NCBI GenBank assembly: GCA_030765065.1
Contig: CM060988.1
Coordinates: 200,382,565 to 200,446,564 of the forward strand
Direction: 5' to 3'
DNA from: Deroplatys truncata
Lineage: Eukaryota; Arthropoda; Insecta; Mantodea; Mantidae
DNA length: 64,000 nt
Position 1 is the stretch's first letter. Every line of letters begins with the position of its first letter. A program made the position numbers and the translations under genes. Of the stretch, positions 1-10,700 are shown piece by piece. Under the pieces are notes generated by a model, which was given only the letters and a program-made list of their open reading frames with translations, was not told the origin of the DNA and did no database searches.

Positions 1-216
1 CAGCTATTAAGAGATATGTATGTGCTTAAAGGCTACTGTATTTCTATATTGCTCTTGTAAATATATATTCCCCTTACATCTACAAGAAAATTAGCAATAA
101 GATAGAGTCTGCAAATGTTTATCTCGATTAACATGAAGTAGATGGAGAATAAGCGTTTGTAAAAATAGTTTGAACAAGAGTAGAGAAAGTCATGTGAGTG
201 TAACACATCAGATTTT
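1..216 (-). repeat. R1 interspersed repeat, head fragment cut by window edge
   Basis: This matches the 5' third of an ~0.85-kb repeat (R1) that recurs many times in the window. It reads on the minus strand and ends at the hallmark head, seen here as gagtgtaacacatcaga. The internal block atctcgattaacatgaag is shared with 13250-13300 and 15780-15815. No coding capacity is visible. The rest lies beyond position 1. Confidence 0.7.
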
Positions 217-591
217 TTGATATAGTGAGGTATTGTGACTGGTTACATGCAGATGTGTATTTTCCTAGGTGAGTGTTTATGCACAGTATAATTCATTGTA
301 AATGGCACATCACTGGCGTTAACGTTCTTCATTACAAGTATAACTGCTTTGTGTATATAAATGCACGGAAGTGGAAGAATGCCCATTTTTTTAAAGGGAG
401 ACTTGCATTATGACTTTAGGCTAACATCTTTCATGGTTCTAAGAACTTTTTTTCTGTGCTATGAAGGTTATCTTTCTTGCTTATTCTCCTCAGAAAACTC
501 TGCCATATCTTAGAAGTGAATTGAATGCACAAAATATGTTGCCCTGTTTCTTTTCTTGTGCATGTGATTAATATTCTTATTATGTACATAG

Positions 592-1520
592 GGTCACTCC
601 AAAAGTTTTGAGAATGGACGCAATAAAATATTAAAAATTTAAATCTGATCATTGCATCTTTTCCAAATATTCTCCACTGCATTCTATACACCGTCTCATC
701 CTTTCAAACCATTTTCAAATGCTGAACACCATTCTTCTTTGAGGAGAGTGCAAATGCATTCTTTGTAAGCAGCTACTGCAATTTCAGGTAACTCAAATCA
801 TTGACCTCAAATTTTTTTCTTTCATTTTGGGGAATAGAAAAAAGCCACATGGGAACAGATCTGGACTGTAGGGAGGAGGGGAGAAATAACTGATTCCTGA
901 CTCCTGCAGAAATTGGGTTGTTTTTTGTGCAGTGTCGGCAAAGGCATTGTCATGGTGCAACAAAATTCCACGCAGACCAGTCTTAGGACGCTTTTTTCCA
1001 AGTTCACTGAACACTTGTGGCATCCGGCAGTAAGTCTCTTGTCCCTCAAGTGGAATTGTCACACTGTGCTACTTGCTGAGAAGAAGGAACAGATCATCTT
1101 CTTGCCAACACTTCTCGTTTGCTTCACTTTTGTTGGGGGATCTTCTCCTGGGAAGACCCAGACCGATGACTGTTGTTTACTTTCTGGATCATACTGGTAA
1201 ATCCAGCTTTCATCACCTATTTCAATATTAAATATATTTTTGGATCTTCCTCCATTGAATTTTTCAATCATTTCCTGGCATCATTGCACACGTGCTTGTT
1301 TCTGCTCATTTGTGAGGTGGTGGGGGATCCAGCGACTGCAGAGCTTCCTGACATCAAGTTTTTCTTTGAGGATTGTTTTCAGTGCTGCCGATCCAATACT
1401 TAGGGCTTCTTGAATCTGACCATATGTGCAACGATGATCTTCCCGCTCTGCTTTCACCACATTTTCATCCATTGTTGCAGCCATCCTGCTCGGTCTTCAT
1501 CTTCGAGGGAATCCCTTCCT
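592..1520 (-). pseudogene. Mariner transposase relic
   Basis: On the minus strand, reading from about 1520 down, pieces of a mariner transposase appear in order. First comes the DNA-binding domain end (ENVVKAEREDHRCTYGQIQ, then LCSRWIPHHLTNEQKQ). Next is the first catalytic Asp in GDESWIYQYDPESKQQ, then VGKKMICSFF. The second catalytic Asp follows in LHHDNAFADTA, then YSPDLFPCGFFLFPKMKE. The third catalytic Asp of the family (P-C/S-D-F) is replaced by Gly in FPCGFF, so the protein would be inactive even without the frameshifts near 1060 and 1480. A C-terminal piece with EYLEKMQ lies near 670. The left end, agggtcactccaaaagttt, sits next to a TA, as expected for mariner. The right end is decayed. 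Confidence 0.85.
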
Positions 1521-2459
1521 CTTCTAAAGTCTGCTTACCATCAATAAATGGTGGATTGCGAAAGGCAAAGATTTGTAAAAATAACACAAAAGTCGCAGAT
1601 ATTTCATTCCAAGCAATAGACAGTCACAACTTTGGAAGAGAAAAACAAGCTCCAAAACGAAGACATTTGGATCTGTTTAAAACAGTAAATATGTATGTGA
1701 TACTTATGTCGAAACCTTTCAATAATCCCTATGTACGAAAATGTTGCTGTATTTCTTCTTTATGTTGTAACCAAGTTCATTACCAGTGTATGTTATATAA
1801 TTTTGTCCAGTGCAACATCAGAAATTACTCAACCATTATTTATAATTAACAAGTGAGGAAATTATTTGGTTATAGACTGCATGTCATTTCCAAAATGTTT
1901 AACATGGTGACCTGGGAATTTTCACCAGAACAATGCCAATGTCTGCTGAGGTTTATTGCAATGTTGGCCAAACTCAACAAGAATTTCTTCCTGCACATTT
2001 CAGCCGTTAAGGGGAATGAGTATCCCACATTTGTTTACCCCACTTTCATAACTTTTTTTATCAGTTCAGTCCATATACAATAAATTCCACCGTAAAATAG
2101 GTTATGTTTCAATCTGTGATTTTGCTTTCAGGACTCAATATTTTTGTAGCCAAGGAGGAACATTTAGTTGTGACATATTTAAGTTTTAATACAAGATGAG
2201 ACCACTTGACACACACTAACTGCTTCGGTACACAAAATTTTAGGGACATGTTTCACAGAATATTGTCTGCACATCTTGTTGTTGACTGTTGGCATTGGAT
2301 AAATTTTCAGTACAGGAGCTCCTGAGCACTAGTGGTGGAGACTTAATGAACTTAATACAGTTAATAAAAAGTTTACTTATCACCCTCAGGCAATGAACAA
2401 GCTTTGAACCATTTTCAATGATTACAACAGTTTCAGCATCGGAAATTTAATTAAGTTAA
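1521..2459. other. Intergenic or intronic DNA, nothing recognised
   Basis: This is A+T-rich sequence with short ORFs only, no similarity that I recognise and no splice-bounded exon. It lies on the far side of the STT3A exons and is probably inside a long STT3A intron, because the remaining exons were not found in 1-7500. Confidence 0.4.
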
Positions 2460-2519
2460 ACTAAGTAAACCTATGGTAGCCCCAGTCAACAGCATTGCTA
2501 CACAACCAACCAACACAAA

Positions 2520-2597
2520 GGACAAAATTCTGGTGGGAAAAACTTCAGGTATTTATGAAATGGGATGTAAATATTGTAAGAAAACATACATAGGGAA
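2520..2597 (+). pseudogene. Penelope-like element fragment, start of GIY-YIG domain
   Basis: The plus-strand translation gives SGIYEMGCKYCKKTYIGNN. This is the GIY...YIG entry of the endonuclease domain found at the C-terminus of Penelope-like retroelements, and the cysteine pair (CKYC) is typical of them. The reading stops where an inverted-repeat segment begins. The fragment seems to belong to the same decayed element as the pieces at 2740-2830 and 3956-4150. Confidence 0.7.
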
Positions 2598-2604
2598 CAA
2601 CTTG

Positions 2605-2975
2605 AAAGTGACACCAACTCCACTTACTTAAATTTGGTTTTAGAACATGTTTCAGAGGCAATTGCTTCTATCTTCCACCTTGCTCCAACTGGCAACACTG
2701 AAAACATCATTCTGAATGCCAGTATGTGCACTGACTTAAAAGTTTGGGAAAACATCCACATCATAAAGAGGAAAGAACATGTAATGAATTTTGAAATCCC
2801 GCCCTTAAACAACCTCAGCAGTTTCATCATAAGGAAACTAGTGACACTATCTCTTCATCCAACACCAGCAATGTCTCCAGTGTTGCCAGTCGGACCAAGG
2901 CTGAACATGGAAGCAATTGCTTCTGAAACATGTTCCGAAAATGAAATTTAAGTAAGTGACATTAGTGTCACTAAC
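2605..2975. repeat. Inverted repeat enclosing a PLE C-terminal fragment
   Basis: The arm at about 2605-2707 (cacttacttaaatttgg, gaacatgtttcag, gcaattgcttc, ggcaacactg) recurs as a reverse complement at about 2870-2975. Between the arms the plus strand encodes KVWENIHIIKRKEHVMNFEI followed by PPLNNL. This resembles the conserved tail (W-E-x-I-x-I-x-K...MNFEIPP) seen in the other PLE copies in this window. The arms are about 100 bp long and roughly 80-85% alike by eye. Confidence 0.65.
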
Positions 2976-3038
2976 CCATTCAACAATGTTTCAAATTATT
3001 GTTTCATTTTACTGTTCCCAACTTCTAACTTTTAAATA

Positions 3039-3953
3039 CAAGGGCAGTCCCCGAAGTATAGATAGCGGTTGTTTCAAACAAATGACTGTGATAGAAACTA
3101 CCAACCTTATAAACATTAAAGTTTGACGATGCTACGTTGTTTAGTAATTGTTTGGCAGCCATCAATAGTGAACCTTCTCAGTGAATTAACATGGATAAAA
3201 CTGGCCATCGTTATTTGATACAATACTTTCATTTGAAAGGTCTTAATCCAACTAATATTAAAGCTGAGCTAGATTCTACTCTGGGGGAGTCTGCTCCTTT
3301 GTTTACAACAGTAAAATATTGGGTAGCGGAGTTTAAGAGCTGCCAAGACGAACATCGCAGTGTTTGACCAAATGAGATGACCACGCCAGAAATTGTGAAG
3401 AAAATTCACAAGATGGTATTGGATGACCGTCAACTGAAAGTGTACGAGGTAGCACATATAGTAGGCATTTCAAAAAGCGCTGTACATCGCATACTAACTG
3501 AAAATTTAGACATAAGAAAGCTGTGCGCAAGATGGGTGCCGCGTTTATTCACAATGGAACAAAAGCAGTGTCATGAGGATGTTTCAGTCGAGTGTTTGGT
3601 GATGTTTCGCTGCAATAAAGCCGAGTTTTTGCATCGGTTCATAACCATGGATGAAACATAGGTCCATCACTTCACACCTGAGACAAAAGAACAGTCAAAA
3701 CATGGGTTGAAAGGAGAGAATCAGCTCCAAAGAAGGCGAAGACAGTTCCATCTGCAGGCAAGGTCATGGCGTCAGTTTTTTGGGATGCGCGTGGGATAAT
3801 TTTCATAGATTATCTTCAAAAAGGAAAAGCAATCAATGGCGAGCATTATGCAAACTTATTGCAGCATTTGAATGATGAAGAGAAATAAAGATGTTCTTTT
3901 CCAAAATGTTTGTGTTTTCTTTGTTAGGTCGGGTACTTCTGAGACAGCTCTCG
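3039..3953 (+). pseudogene. Mariner element with internal deletion
   Basis: This short mariner is flanked by TA on both sides (3037-3038, 3954-3955). Its imperfect terminal inverted repeats contain cagtccccgaagta on the left and tacttctgagacagc on the right. The transposase starts at 3191 (MDKTGHRYLIQYFHLKGL) and runs into stops after DEHRS and at MDET. The helix-turn-helix region (VGISKSAVHRILTENLDIRK) is readable. Compared with the sister copy at 37025-38301, about 340 bp is missing between 3879 and 3880. That removes the second and third catalytic aspartates. Confidence 0.9.
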
Positions 3954-3955
3954 TA

Positions 3956-4310
3956 AACTACATAGGAATGACAAAGAGGAGCATAGACACAAGGTTTAAA
4001 AAAGACATGAGGAGCATGAAACACAAACAAACAGAGAAATCTGCAGTTGCAGAGCACTTTTGGTCCACAGATCATCAGTTGAAAGAGAAACCTAAGCTTC
4101 TAATGACCCTTAGAAAACCGGTAGAACTCTTCATTTGGTGAAAATTATTCATACATAAAAATAAACACAATTTATTAAACTTTTATGTCCCTTATGAAAA
4201 GATTACAGTGTACAGTATACGTCCTGACAAAAAAATGTCATCTACAAGCCACAGAGCGAAGTGCAGCAATGAGTCTGGGCTGATGATGTCTTCGAAACAT
4301 CTCATTATCA
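3956..4310 (+). pseudogene. Penelope-like element C-terminus (GIY-YIG) and 3' end
   Basis: The translation gives NYIGMTKRSIDTRF and then the PLE signature TEKSAVAEHFWSTDH. This is the second half of a GIY-YIG nuclease domain as found in PLEs. It is followed, with a frameshift, by a decayed tail ending near 4200. The plus-strand motif ctgatga...gaaac at 4280-4298 sits in the 3' flank, where other PLE copies in the window carry a similar motif. The mariner at 3039-3953 sits immediately upstream and appears to have inserted into this element. Confidence 0.75.
4280..4298 (+). ncRNA. Possible hammerhead-ribozyme-like core in PLE 3' region
   Basis: ctgatga is followed 7 bases later by gaaac. The CTGANGA...GAAA pairing is the conserved core of hammerhead ribozymes, which are known in Penelope-like elements. 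Stem II would be very short here and stems I and III are not clear, so this is weak support. Confidence 0.25.
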
Positions 4311-4736
4311 ATAGAAAGTTAAGCTGGAGTAATAAACATCTCAATCTGTGCATGTTCAGTAGAACCCCTTTCTAACATCCACACTTTTAAGGAATTCCCG
4401 TTTTCAAAAGTCCTGGCAAAAGTTCCATAAGCACAATGTTAAAGCACACCCGCTAATAACAAAACTTTCTTTAATGAAAAGTCCACTTTTAAGGAACATA
4501 TGGGAGATTAAGGCAGCACATCTCGGCCTTCGCTCTGATATATCGACTCAATTGTATGTGCTGCTAAGAGTGTATCCGATCATTGGTTCAGTAAAAGTGC
4601 GGGAATTAGCAGGTGACTGGCATTCTTTAGAAGCAAAAGTGTGGCATCACTTCCTGTACCTGTTCAGTTTCGGCCCAGCTTCAGTTTGTTATACATGTTA
4701 TGGCTTGTGTATTCCAGCAGTATTGAAGACCTATAC

Positions 4737-5660
4737 AATGGCTGCTAAACGAAAAAAAGTTAACCCTTCAAGAAAAGTTGACCATTATTAAGCATGTGGA
4801 ACATGGCAAAAAAAAATACAAAATGGCTCGTACATCATTGTTCGGCATTTTGAAGCCAAAGGATTATATTTGAATGTAGAGTTGCAAAGCAGTTCTGTGA
4901 TCCAGAAGCATAAGAATATGCATATTTCACCATATGACGAATTAGAAAATGTATTAATGTAGTGGTTCAAGGGAAAAAGTGAGATCATTCTACTTGATGG
5001 AAGTATTTTACAGGTAAGTGTTGGAAATTGCCACTAAGACAGGCTTGGAGAATCTCAGTGCATCAAATGGATGGATGGTTTGAGCGCTTTTATTCAAAAT
5101 CATGTGTGGTGAAAGTGCCAGTGTATGTGAAGAAACTGTCAAATTTTGGAAAAATGAAACACTGTCTCATCTTCTTGAGGGCTATAACCCCAAAAATGCT
5201 CTTAATACGGATGAAACAGGTGTAATTTTTTATTTGCTTCCAAATAAAACATACACAGTTTCAAGGGAAAAATGCTATGGGGCAAAGCAAGCAAGGAACA
5301 GTTTATTGCTCTGTTTTGCACCAATAGTGATGGCAGTAAAAAACTTTCCCTTTTAATTATTGGGAAATTCAAAACTCTGAGGTGCTTCAAGAACATTCGT
5401 ACACTGCTGTGCAAATATGACTTCAACAAGAGTGCCTGGATGATTTCTGAGATTTTTTCAACATTTTTAAGATCTTTAGATGCCAGAATGGGATCAATGG
5501 GAAGAAAGATACTGCTGTTCATAGACAAATGTCCTGCTTATCACTCTGATGTATCTTTTCTGCATAACATAAAGGTAGTTTTCTTTCCACCTAACTGTAC
5601 AAGTCTTTAGATGCTCTTATAATTCACTCTACAGGTGAAGTTCCATAGAGCAGTTGTGCA
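4737..5660 (+). pseudogene. pogo/Tigger-type transposase relic
   Basis: The relic begins MAAKRKKVNPSRK at 4738, like the CENP-B/pogo helix-turn-helix N-terminus. It continues through several frames and stops. The best preserved part is the DDE region at 5240-5610: KMLWGKASKEQFIALF, KKLSLLIIGKFKTLRCFKNI, NKSAWMISEIFSTFL, then the second catalytic Asp in LLFIDKCPAYHSDV and FFPPNCTSL. This order (GGK/WGK, LVIGKS, CFKN, WM, DNCPAH, LPPNTTS) is diagnostic of pogo/Tigger elements of the Tc1/mariner superfamily. Cys precedes Pro at the usual DNCPAH position as DKCPAY. Multiple stops make it non-functional. No clear ends were found. Confidence 0.85.
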
Positions 5661-5702
5661 GAAAGCTATCTCTTTCTTTGATGACCTCTTAACGTTTATG
5701 AG

Positions 5703-5878
5703 TTATACAAGTTTATAAAAATTCCTTCCGAATGAAGAGGACTTCACAGGCTATTCCCAGAAAATTCAAGATATACATTTATTTTTCATATAAATATCTT
5801 TAATATATGGTATTTTAAACAAAATCATTAGTCATTTTTTAGAAACTCAAACTTTTCGAAAAATGTTCCATGTTAAAA
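5703..5878 (+). repeat. R1 repeat, internal fragment
   Basis: The fragment shares gaatgaagaggacttcac, ccagaaaattcaagatatac and the run to gttccatgt with the R1 copies at 23530, 25420 and 44650. It has no ends and no ORF. Confidence 0.65.
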
Positions 5879-5884
5879 AGGCGA

Positions 5885-6085
5885 GTTTTATTTATGGATG
5901 CTCTTTAACCACTATAGTTCTTAGTGTCACATTCTATATTGGGCATGAAAGACCTGAAATTTTGCTCCTAGACCTCTTTACCAGGCTTGAGGTGCTATTA
6001 CGTTCCATAAAGTATGACACAGCACCACTGGCTTTACTTCTCTTCTGAAGGAAGCCATGCTAAGGATTTTTCATAAAAATCTTTG
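5885..6085 (-). repeat. tRNA-derived SINE, 3' part
   Basis: This is the reverse complement of the SINE body seen at 47400-47595. It contains gagttttatttatggatgctc at the 3' end, the block ggcttgaggt and gaaggaagccatgctaag. The tRNA-like head is missing. It forms an inverted pair with the copy at 6128-6437. Confidence 0.75.
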
Positions 6086-6127
6086 TGTTGCATCCTTGGA
6101 AGATACTGAACATAAATACTGCACGCA

Positions 6128-6405
6128 CGCACGCCGTCCTCCATGGTGTAGTTGTTACCATGTTCCCGAGGTCACGGGTTCAAACCTGGTGGAGGACGAT
6201 GGATCTTTTTGGGCATAAAAATACTTACCATGGCTTCGTTCAGAAGAGAAGTAAAGCCGGTGGTTCCGTATCATAGATTTATGGCACGTAAAAGAACCTC
6301 AAGCTGATAAAGCGGCCTCTGAGCAAAATTACCAATCTTTCACGCTCAGTATAGAATGCGACGCTAAGGCTTTATTTATGGATGCTCTCAGTTGAAGAGC
6401 ATCCA

Positions 6406-6436
<31 letters not shown>

Positions 6437-6437
6437 A
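6128..6437 (+). repeat. tRNA-derived SINE with ATAA-rich tail
   Basis: The head has a Pol III box A-like ccatggtgtagttgttac and a box B-like gggttcaaacctgg, followed by the body found in the copies at 34222-34500, 39908-40200 and 47313-47595. It ends in a tail of repeated ataa units (about 6405-6437). The duplicated gagcatccataaata before the tail is probably part of the 3' end. Confidence 0.8.
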
Positions 6438-6454
6438 AAACACTCTCACAGGCA

Positions 6455-6566
6455 TTTTTCTAAAAATGTTTAATTTGAATTCAGGGGGTCTCAAAACATA
6501 TATTTCCAGTGAAATCTTGGTATCAAATTGTTGGTGGAATGCTAGGTATGTGGAAGAGAAAGTAAA
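6455..6566 (+). repeat. R1 repeat, tail fragment
   Basis: It carries the R1 3' end: ggggtctcaaaacatatat, tttccagtgaaatcttggta and a terminal gaagagaaagtaaaa. Confidence 0.65.
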
Positions 6567-7440
6567 AATGAGAGAAAAATTTAAAGATGTAGGGCTGGTT
6601 TTTGACTTAGAAAAAGCATAATATAGTGTTCCCAGAAATTTACTATAGCAAGCATTACGACAGTGTTCCACAATTGAAGATGTGATAGAAATATTAAAAG
6701 CTATATATTTGGGAACTAAGTGCTAAATAAAATTAGGAAATTATGTATCAAGGAATTTTATACAACTAAGGGACTGTTACAAGAAAGTTGTCTATCACCA
6801 GCACTCTTTAAAAAATATATTTGTTTAGTCTAATGGTCCAAAAAATGCAATACCAAGGGAATTCTAATGAATCAAAATTACAACCAAGTAATAATAACAC
6901 AAGATCTTGAGGATGCTTCATACATGATTATTAAAAAATTAACTGAAGAATAAAAAATGCGACATCTTAATATTAACTAACAAAACAGAATATTCAACAA
7001 AAACACGGAAGAAAAATTAAAGGTTTATCAATAAGGAAATTAGAAGGTCAGTAAATTTAACTATTTGAAATCAATCATAGAAACAGATACAATTAGTAGA
7101 ATAGAAATACAAAAAAGAAAAAGTGAAGGTAGAAAAACAATCAAATGTTGAACTAGATATTATGGAGCAGAAATATTTTAAATAAAACTAAAAAGCCTGT
7201 TTATACTTCAATAGTACAAAATATATTATTCTATCAAGCAGAAACGAAGACGATAAATATAAAACAAGAAAGAAAATTATTGACGACAGAGTTGGACTTT
7301 TGGCGGAGGCTTCTTGAATCTCAAGGATGGGGAAGACCAAGAGAACAATGGATGGATGGGGTCCGAAGAAGAGAACTAACAGATGAAGATGCAGAGGATA
7401 GGCATTTATGGAGAAATAAAATTATGAATGGGTTATAGGA
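6567..7440 (+). pseudogene. Non-LTR retrotransposon reverse transcriptase relic
   Basis: Starting just after an R1 tail, the plus strand reads like an endonuclease/RT ORF in pieces. They are GLVFDLEKA (the family has FIDLEKAYD, so a catalytic Asp region), then YSVPRNLL, IEDVIEILKAIYLGTKC and IKLGNYVSR. Next comes FNYLKSIIETDTISRIEIQ with KRKSEGRKT (the FKYLGS-like block), and finally LDFWRRLLESQGWGRPREQW and RHLWRNKIMNGL before a stop near 7437. Stops and frameshifts are frequent, so it is dead. The C-terminal RPREQWMDGVRRRE motif is typical of RTE/craniate-L2-like insect LINEs. Confidence 0.8.
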
Positions 7441-7538
7441 AAACTACTGCATGATACAATATTCCTAAATGAAAAAAAAAAAAGAAGCAGTAAGAGAGTG
7501 TTAAGTCATTTCTGTTGAGTATGTTTAAGCTTGCTTAC

Positions 7539-7730
7539 CAACATGTGTTCAGAACTCTGTACTGGCTGGAAGCCGACAAAGCTGATCTGCATTGACAGTA
7601 CGGTGCCGACGCAGTAGAGGATGCTGTATGCTACGTATATTCTGTGAGAGAAGCGACCCGTAGCCATCAGTGTGAGCACGTGCAGTGGAATCAGGTTAAT
7701 AAGGAACACATAACCTCCCCAAGATGACAC
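7539..7730 (-). CDS. STT3A: STT3A coding exon 6
   Basis: Acceptor TTTGTCCAG, then [55 protein letters not shown] and PVQSSEHM, plus one extra Leu codon before the strong donor TTG|GTAAGC. Most animal STT3A proteins read SSEHMAA here, so the Leu is unexpected. A weaker donor directly after CAT (GTTGGT) is the alternative, and would move the exon end to 7544. The next exon is outside the window. Confidence 0.9.
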
Positions 7731-10700
7731 CTGGACAAAGAAAACACTGTAGTATTAAATTTAAAGTAATGGGTATGATACAGTAAACTTTTCCTCAGTG
7801 TGGAACCAGAACTACAATATGTCTATCAGCACAAGAATATACAAGTCTTAAACTATGGAAGATTAGTTGACGTTAAGCACTCATGCTGTTCCACTTATCA
7901 TGATACAACCCACTGTTCCCATTTATAACCCTATGCTTAACATCAATTCATTTTCCATATTAAAACTGTGCTTAGTCACTTTTCCAAAAATCTCATGTGA
8001 TACATTCACATGACACTCTCACCCTCTATCTACATTTTAATCCAAATAAACCTTTACCAAAATAGCTACAGCACACATTTCACTATACAAAGGGAACAGT
8101 GATAGTCAAATGATTAAGAGCTGGACGCTATATGCCTTAAAATTCCATACTGTTTCAAAACACTCACATGAAACATCTGAATGTTGACAGAATTTGAGGC
8201 AGTATTTTGATACCTAAATAATTTCAATTGTATTTTACAATAAGTAAATTCAATAACAGCCTGCCTTGAAACAATATGTATGTAATAATTATTTAAATTG
8301 TATGTAACAGTCATTGCAAATGCTTATTTTTTATTATAAACATGTTTTATAATGTTATGTGAATACATTATATACTTTAATAATGCAAGAGCTGTGAGAA
8401 TAACAAGTTTTAACTTGCTAACAATGAGGTAATAATGAGGTAACCCTGTGTCAATAATGAGTTTTAAAGTTTGAAAGTTACTAGTCATAATTAAAGCAAA
8501 CGATAATGTAATTTCTCTAACAGTTTTAAATTAGCCAATGAACAGCAAAGAAAAGCTTTAAGTAAAATGCAGATATTCCATTGGACTAGAATTAGCCAAT
8601 CAGAGACTTGAAATACCGAAGCTTACGAGTTTTAACCGTTGAAAGTTGCTCAGTTGCTGGCAAGCCTTGGTAGTGAACAGATGGAAGATGTGTTCTCCAC
8701 GTGTGAATCGTAAAATATGTATACATGCTAAGTGAAAGTATTAAAGATTCTCACAATTCTTAAAAAGTGTAGTGCTTTATAAAAATGAGCAAGAACTAAT
8801 AAAAGATGTGAATTAAAAAAAACTTAAATTCTGTGATGTCTACAATCATTGTCACACCGCGCCCTGCTTAAGACACATGACTCTACAAACATTACTGACA
8901 CAGCCGAGGCAAATTCAAACATAAATAATATATAGAAGCACTGTTAATAACAAAGTTAAATATTATAGTGTAAAACTTGGAGTATAATAACAAAAAACAC
9001 ATCTTAAAATCAGCTTCTCATACGTAGGAGCATATACGTAATAACAGTAACTATTATGTAATCAACAAATTCAAACTGACGCCCAAAGCGTGTTCTAGGA
9101 ACTCCTTAAATGCAACTAAATAAATATTACGTAAAATACAATTACATAAGCATACATTGTCTTCAAGTTAAATAAAAATTACGTAAACATATTGCGTGAA
9201 ACCAACTACTGCTTAAAACTTAAAAAGAATGACCGGGTAATGAACAATTTGAGCCAATAATAACAGATATCTCGGAAATGGTTGATGCCACAAAAAAACC
9301 TATTTGAAATAAATTGTGTGTTTTTAAAGAGATCTATGTTTTTAGCATAGTACATTTTCATCTATTGGTTCATGTCCTGGTCATTAGAGGTGTATACTAT
9401 ACATTTTGTTGCAGCCCAGTGAAGGGGGGACCATGATCATGATGAAGGATAGACACACAGATAAGCTCTGGTCTATCATAGCACTGTATACCATTTATTA
9501 GAGGTCACTAGTGGTACTATACATTTTGTTGTAGCCCAGTGAAGGGGGACCATGATCATGATGAAGGATAGACACACAGATAAGCTCTGGTCTATCATAG
9601 CACTGTATACCATTTACTAGAGGTCACTAGTGGTACTATACATTTTGTTGTAGCCCAGTGAAGGGGGACCATGATCATGATGAAGGATAGACACACAGAT
9701 AAGCTCTGGTGTATCATAGCACTGTATACCATTTAATAGAGGTCACTAGTGGTGCTATACATTTTGTTGCAGTCCAGTGAAGGGGGGACCATGATCATGA
9801 TGAAGAATAGACACACAGATAAGCTCTGGTCTATCACAGCACTGTACACCATTTACTTGAGGTCACTAGTGGTGCTATACATTTTGTTGCAGCCCAGTGA
9901 AGGGGACCATGATCATGATGAAGAATAGATACACAGATAAGCTCTGGTCTATCATAGCACTGTATACCATTTACAGAGGTCACTAGTGGTACTATACATT
10001 ATGTTGCAGTCCAGTGAAGGGGGGCCATGATCATGATGAAGAATAGACACACAGATAAGCTCTGGTCTATCATAGCACTGTATACCATTTACTAGAGGTC
10101 ACTAGTGGTACTATGCATTTTGTTGCAGTCCAGTGAAGGGGGACCATGATCATGATGAAGGATAGACACACAGATAAGCTCTGGTCTATCATAGCACTGT
10201 ATACCATTTACTAGAGGTCACTGGTGGTACTATACATTTTGTTGCAACCCAGTGAAGGGGGACCATGATCATGATGAAGGATAGACACACAGATAAGTTC
10301 TGGTCTATCATAGCACTGTATACCATTTACTAGAGGTCACTAGTGGTGCTATACATTTTGTTGTAGCCCAGTAAAGGGGGGACCATGATCATGATGAAGG
10401 ATAGACACACAGATAAGCTCTGGTCTATCATAGCACTGTATACCATTTACTAGAGGTCACTAGTGGTGCTAGACATTTTGTTGGAGCCCAGTGAAGGGGG
10501 ACCATGATCGTGATGGAGGATAGACACACAGATAAGCTCTGGTCTATCATAGCACTGTATACCATTTACTAGAGGTCACTAGCGGTGCTATACATTTTGT
10601 TGTAGCCCAGTGAAGGGGGACCATGATCGTGATGAAGGATAGACACACAGATAAGCTCTGGTCTATCATAGCACTGTATACCATTTACTAGAGGTCACTA

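Noticed and set aside
1-7500. Remaining STT3A exons expected downstream of exon 6
   Set aside because: No segment resembling the later helices or the WWDYG region was found on the minus strand. The exons must be outside the window.
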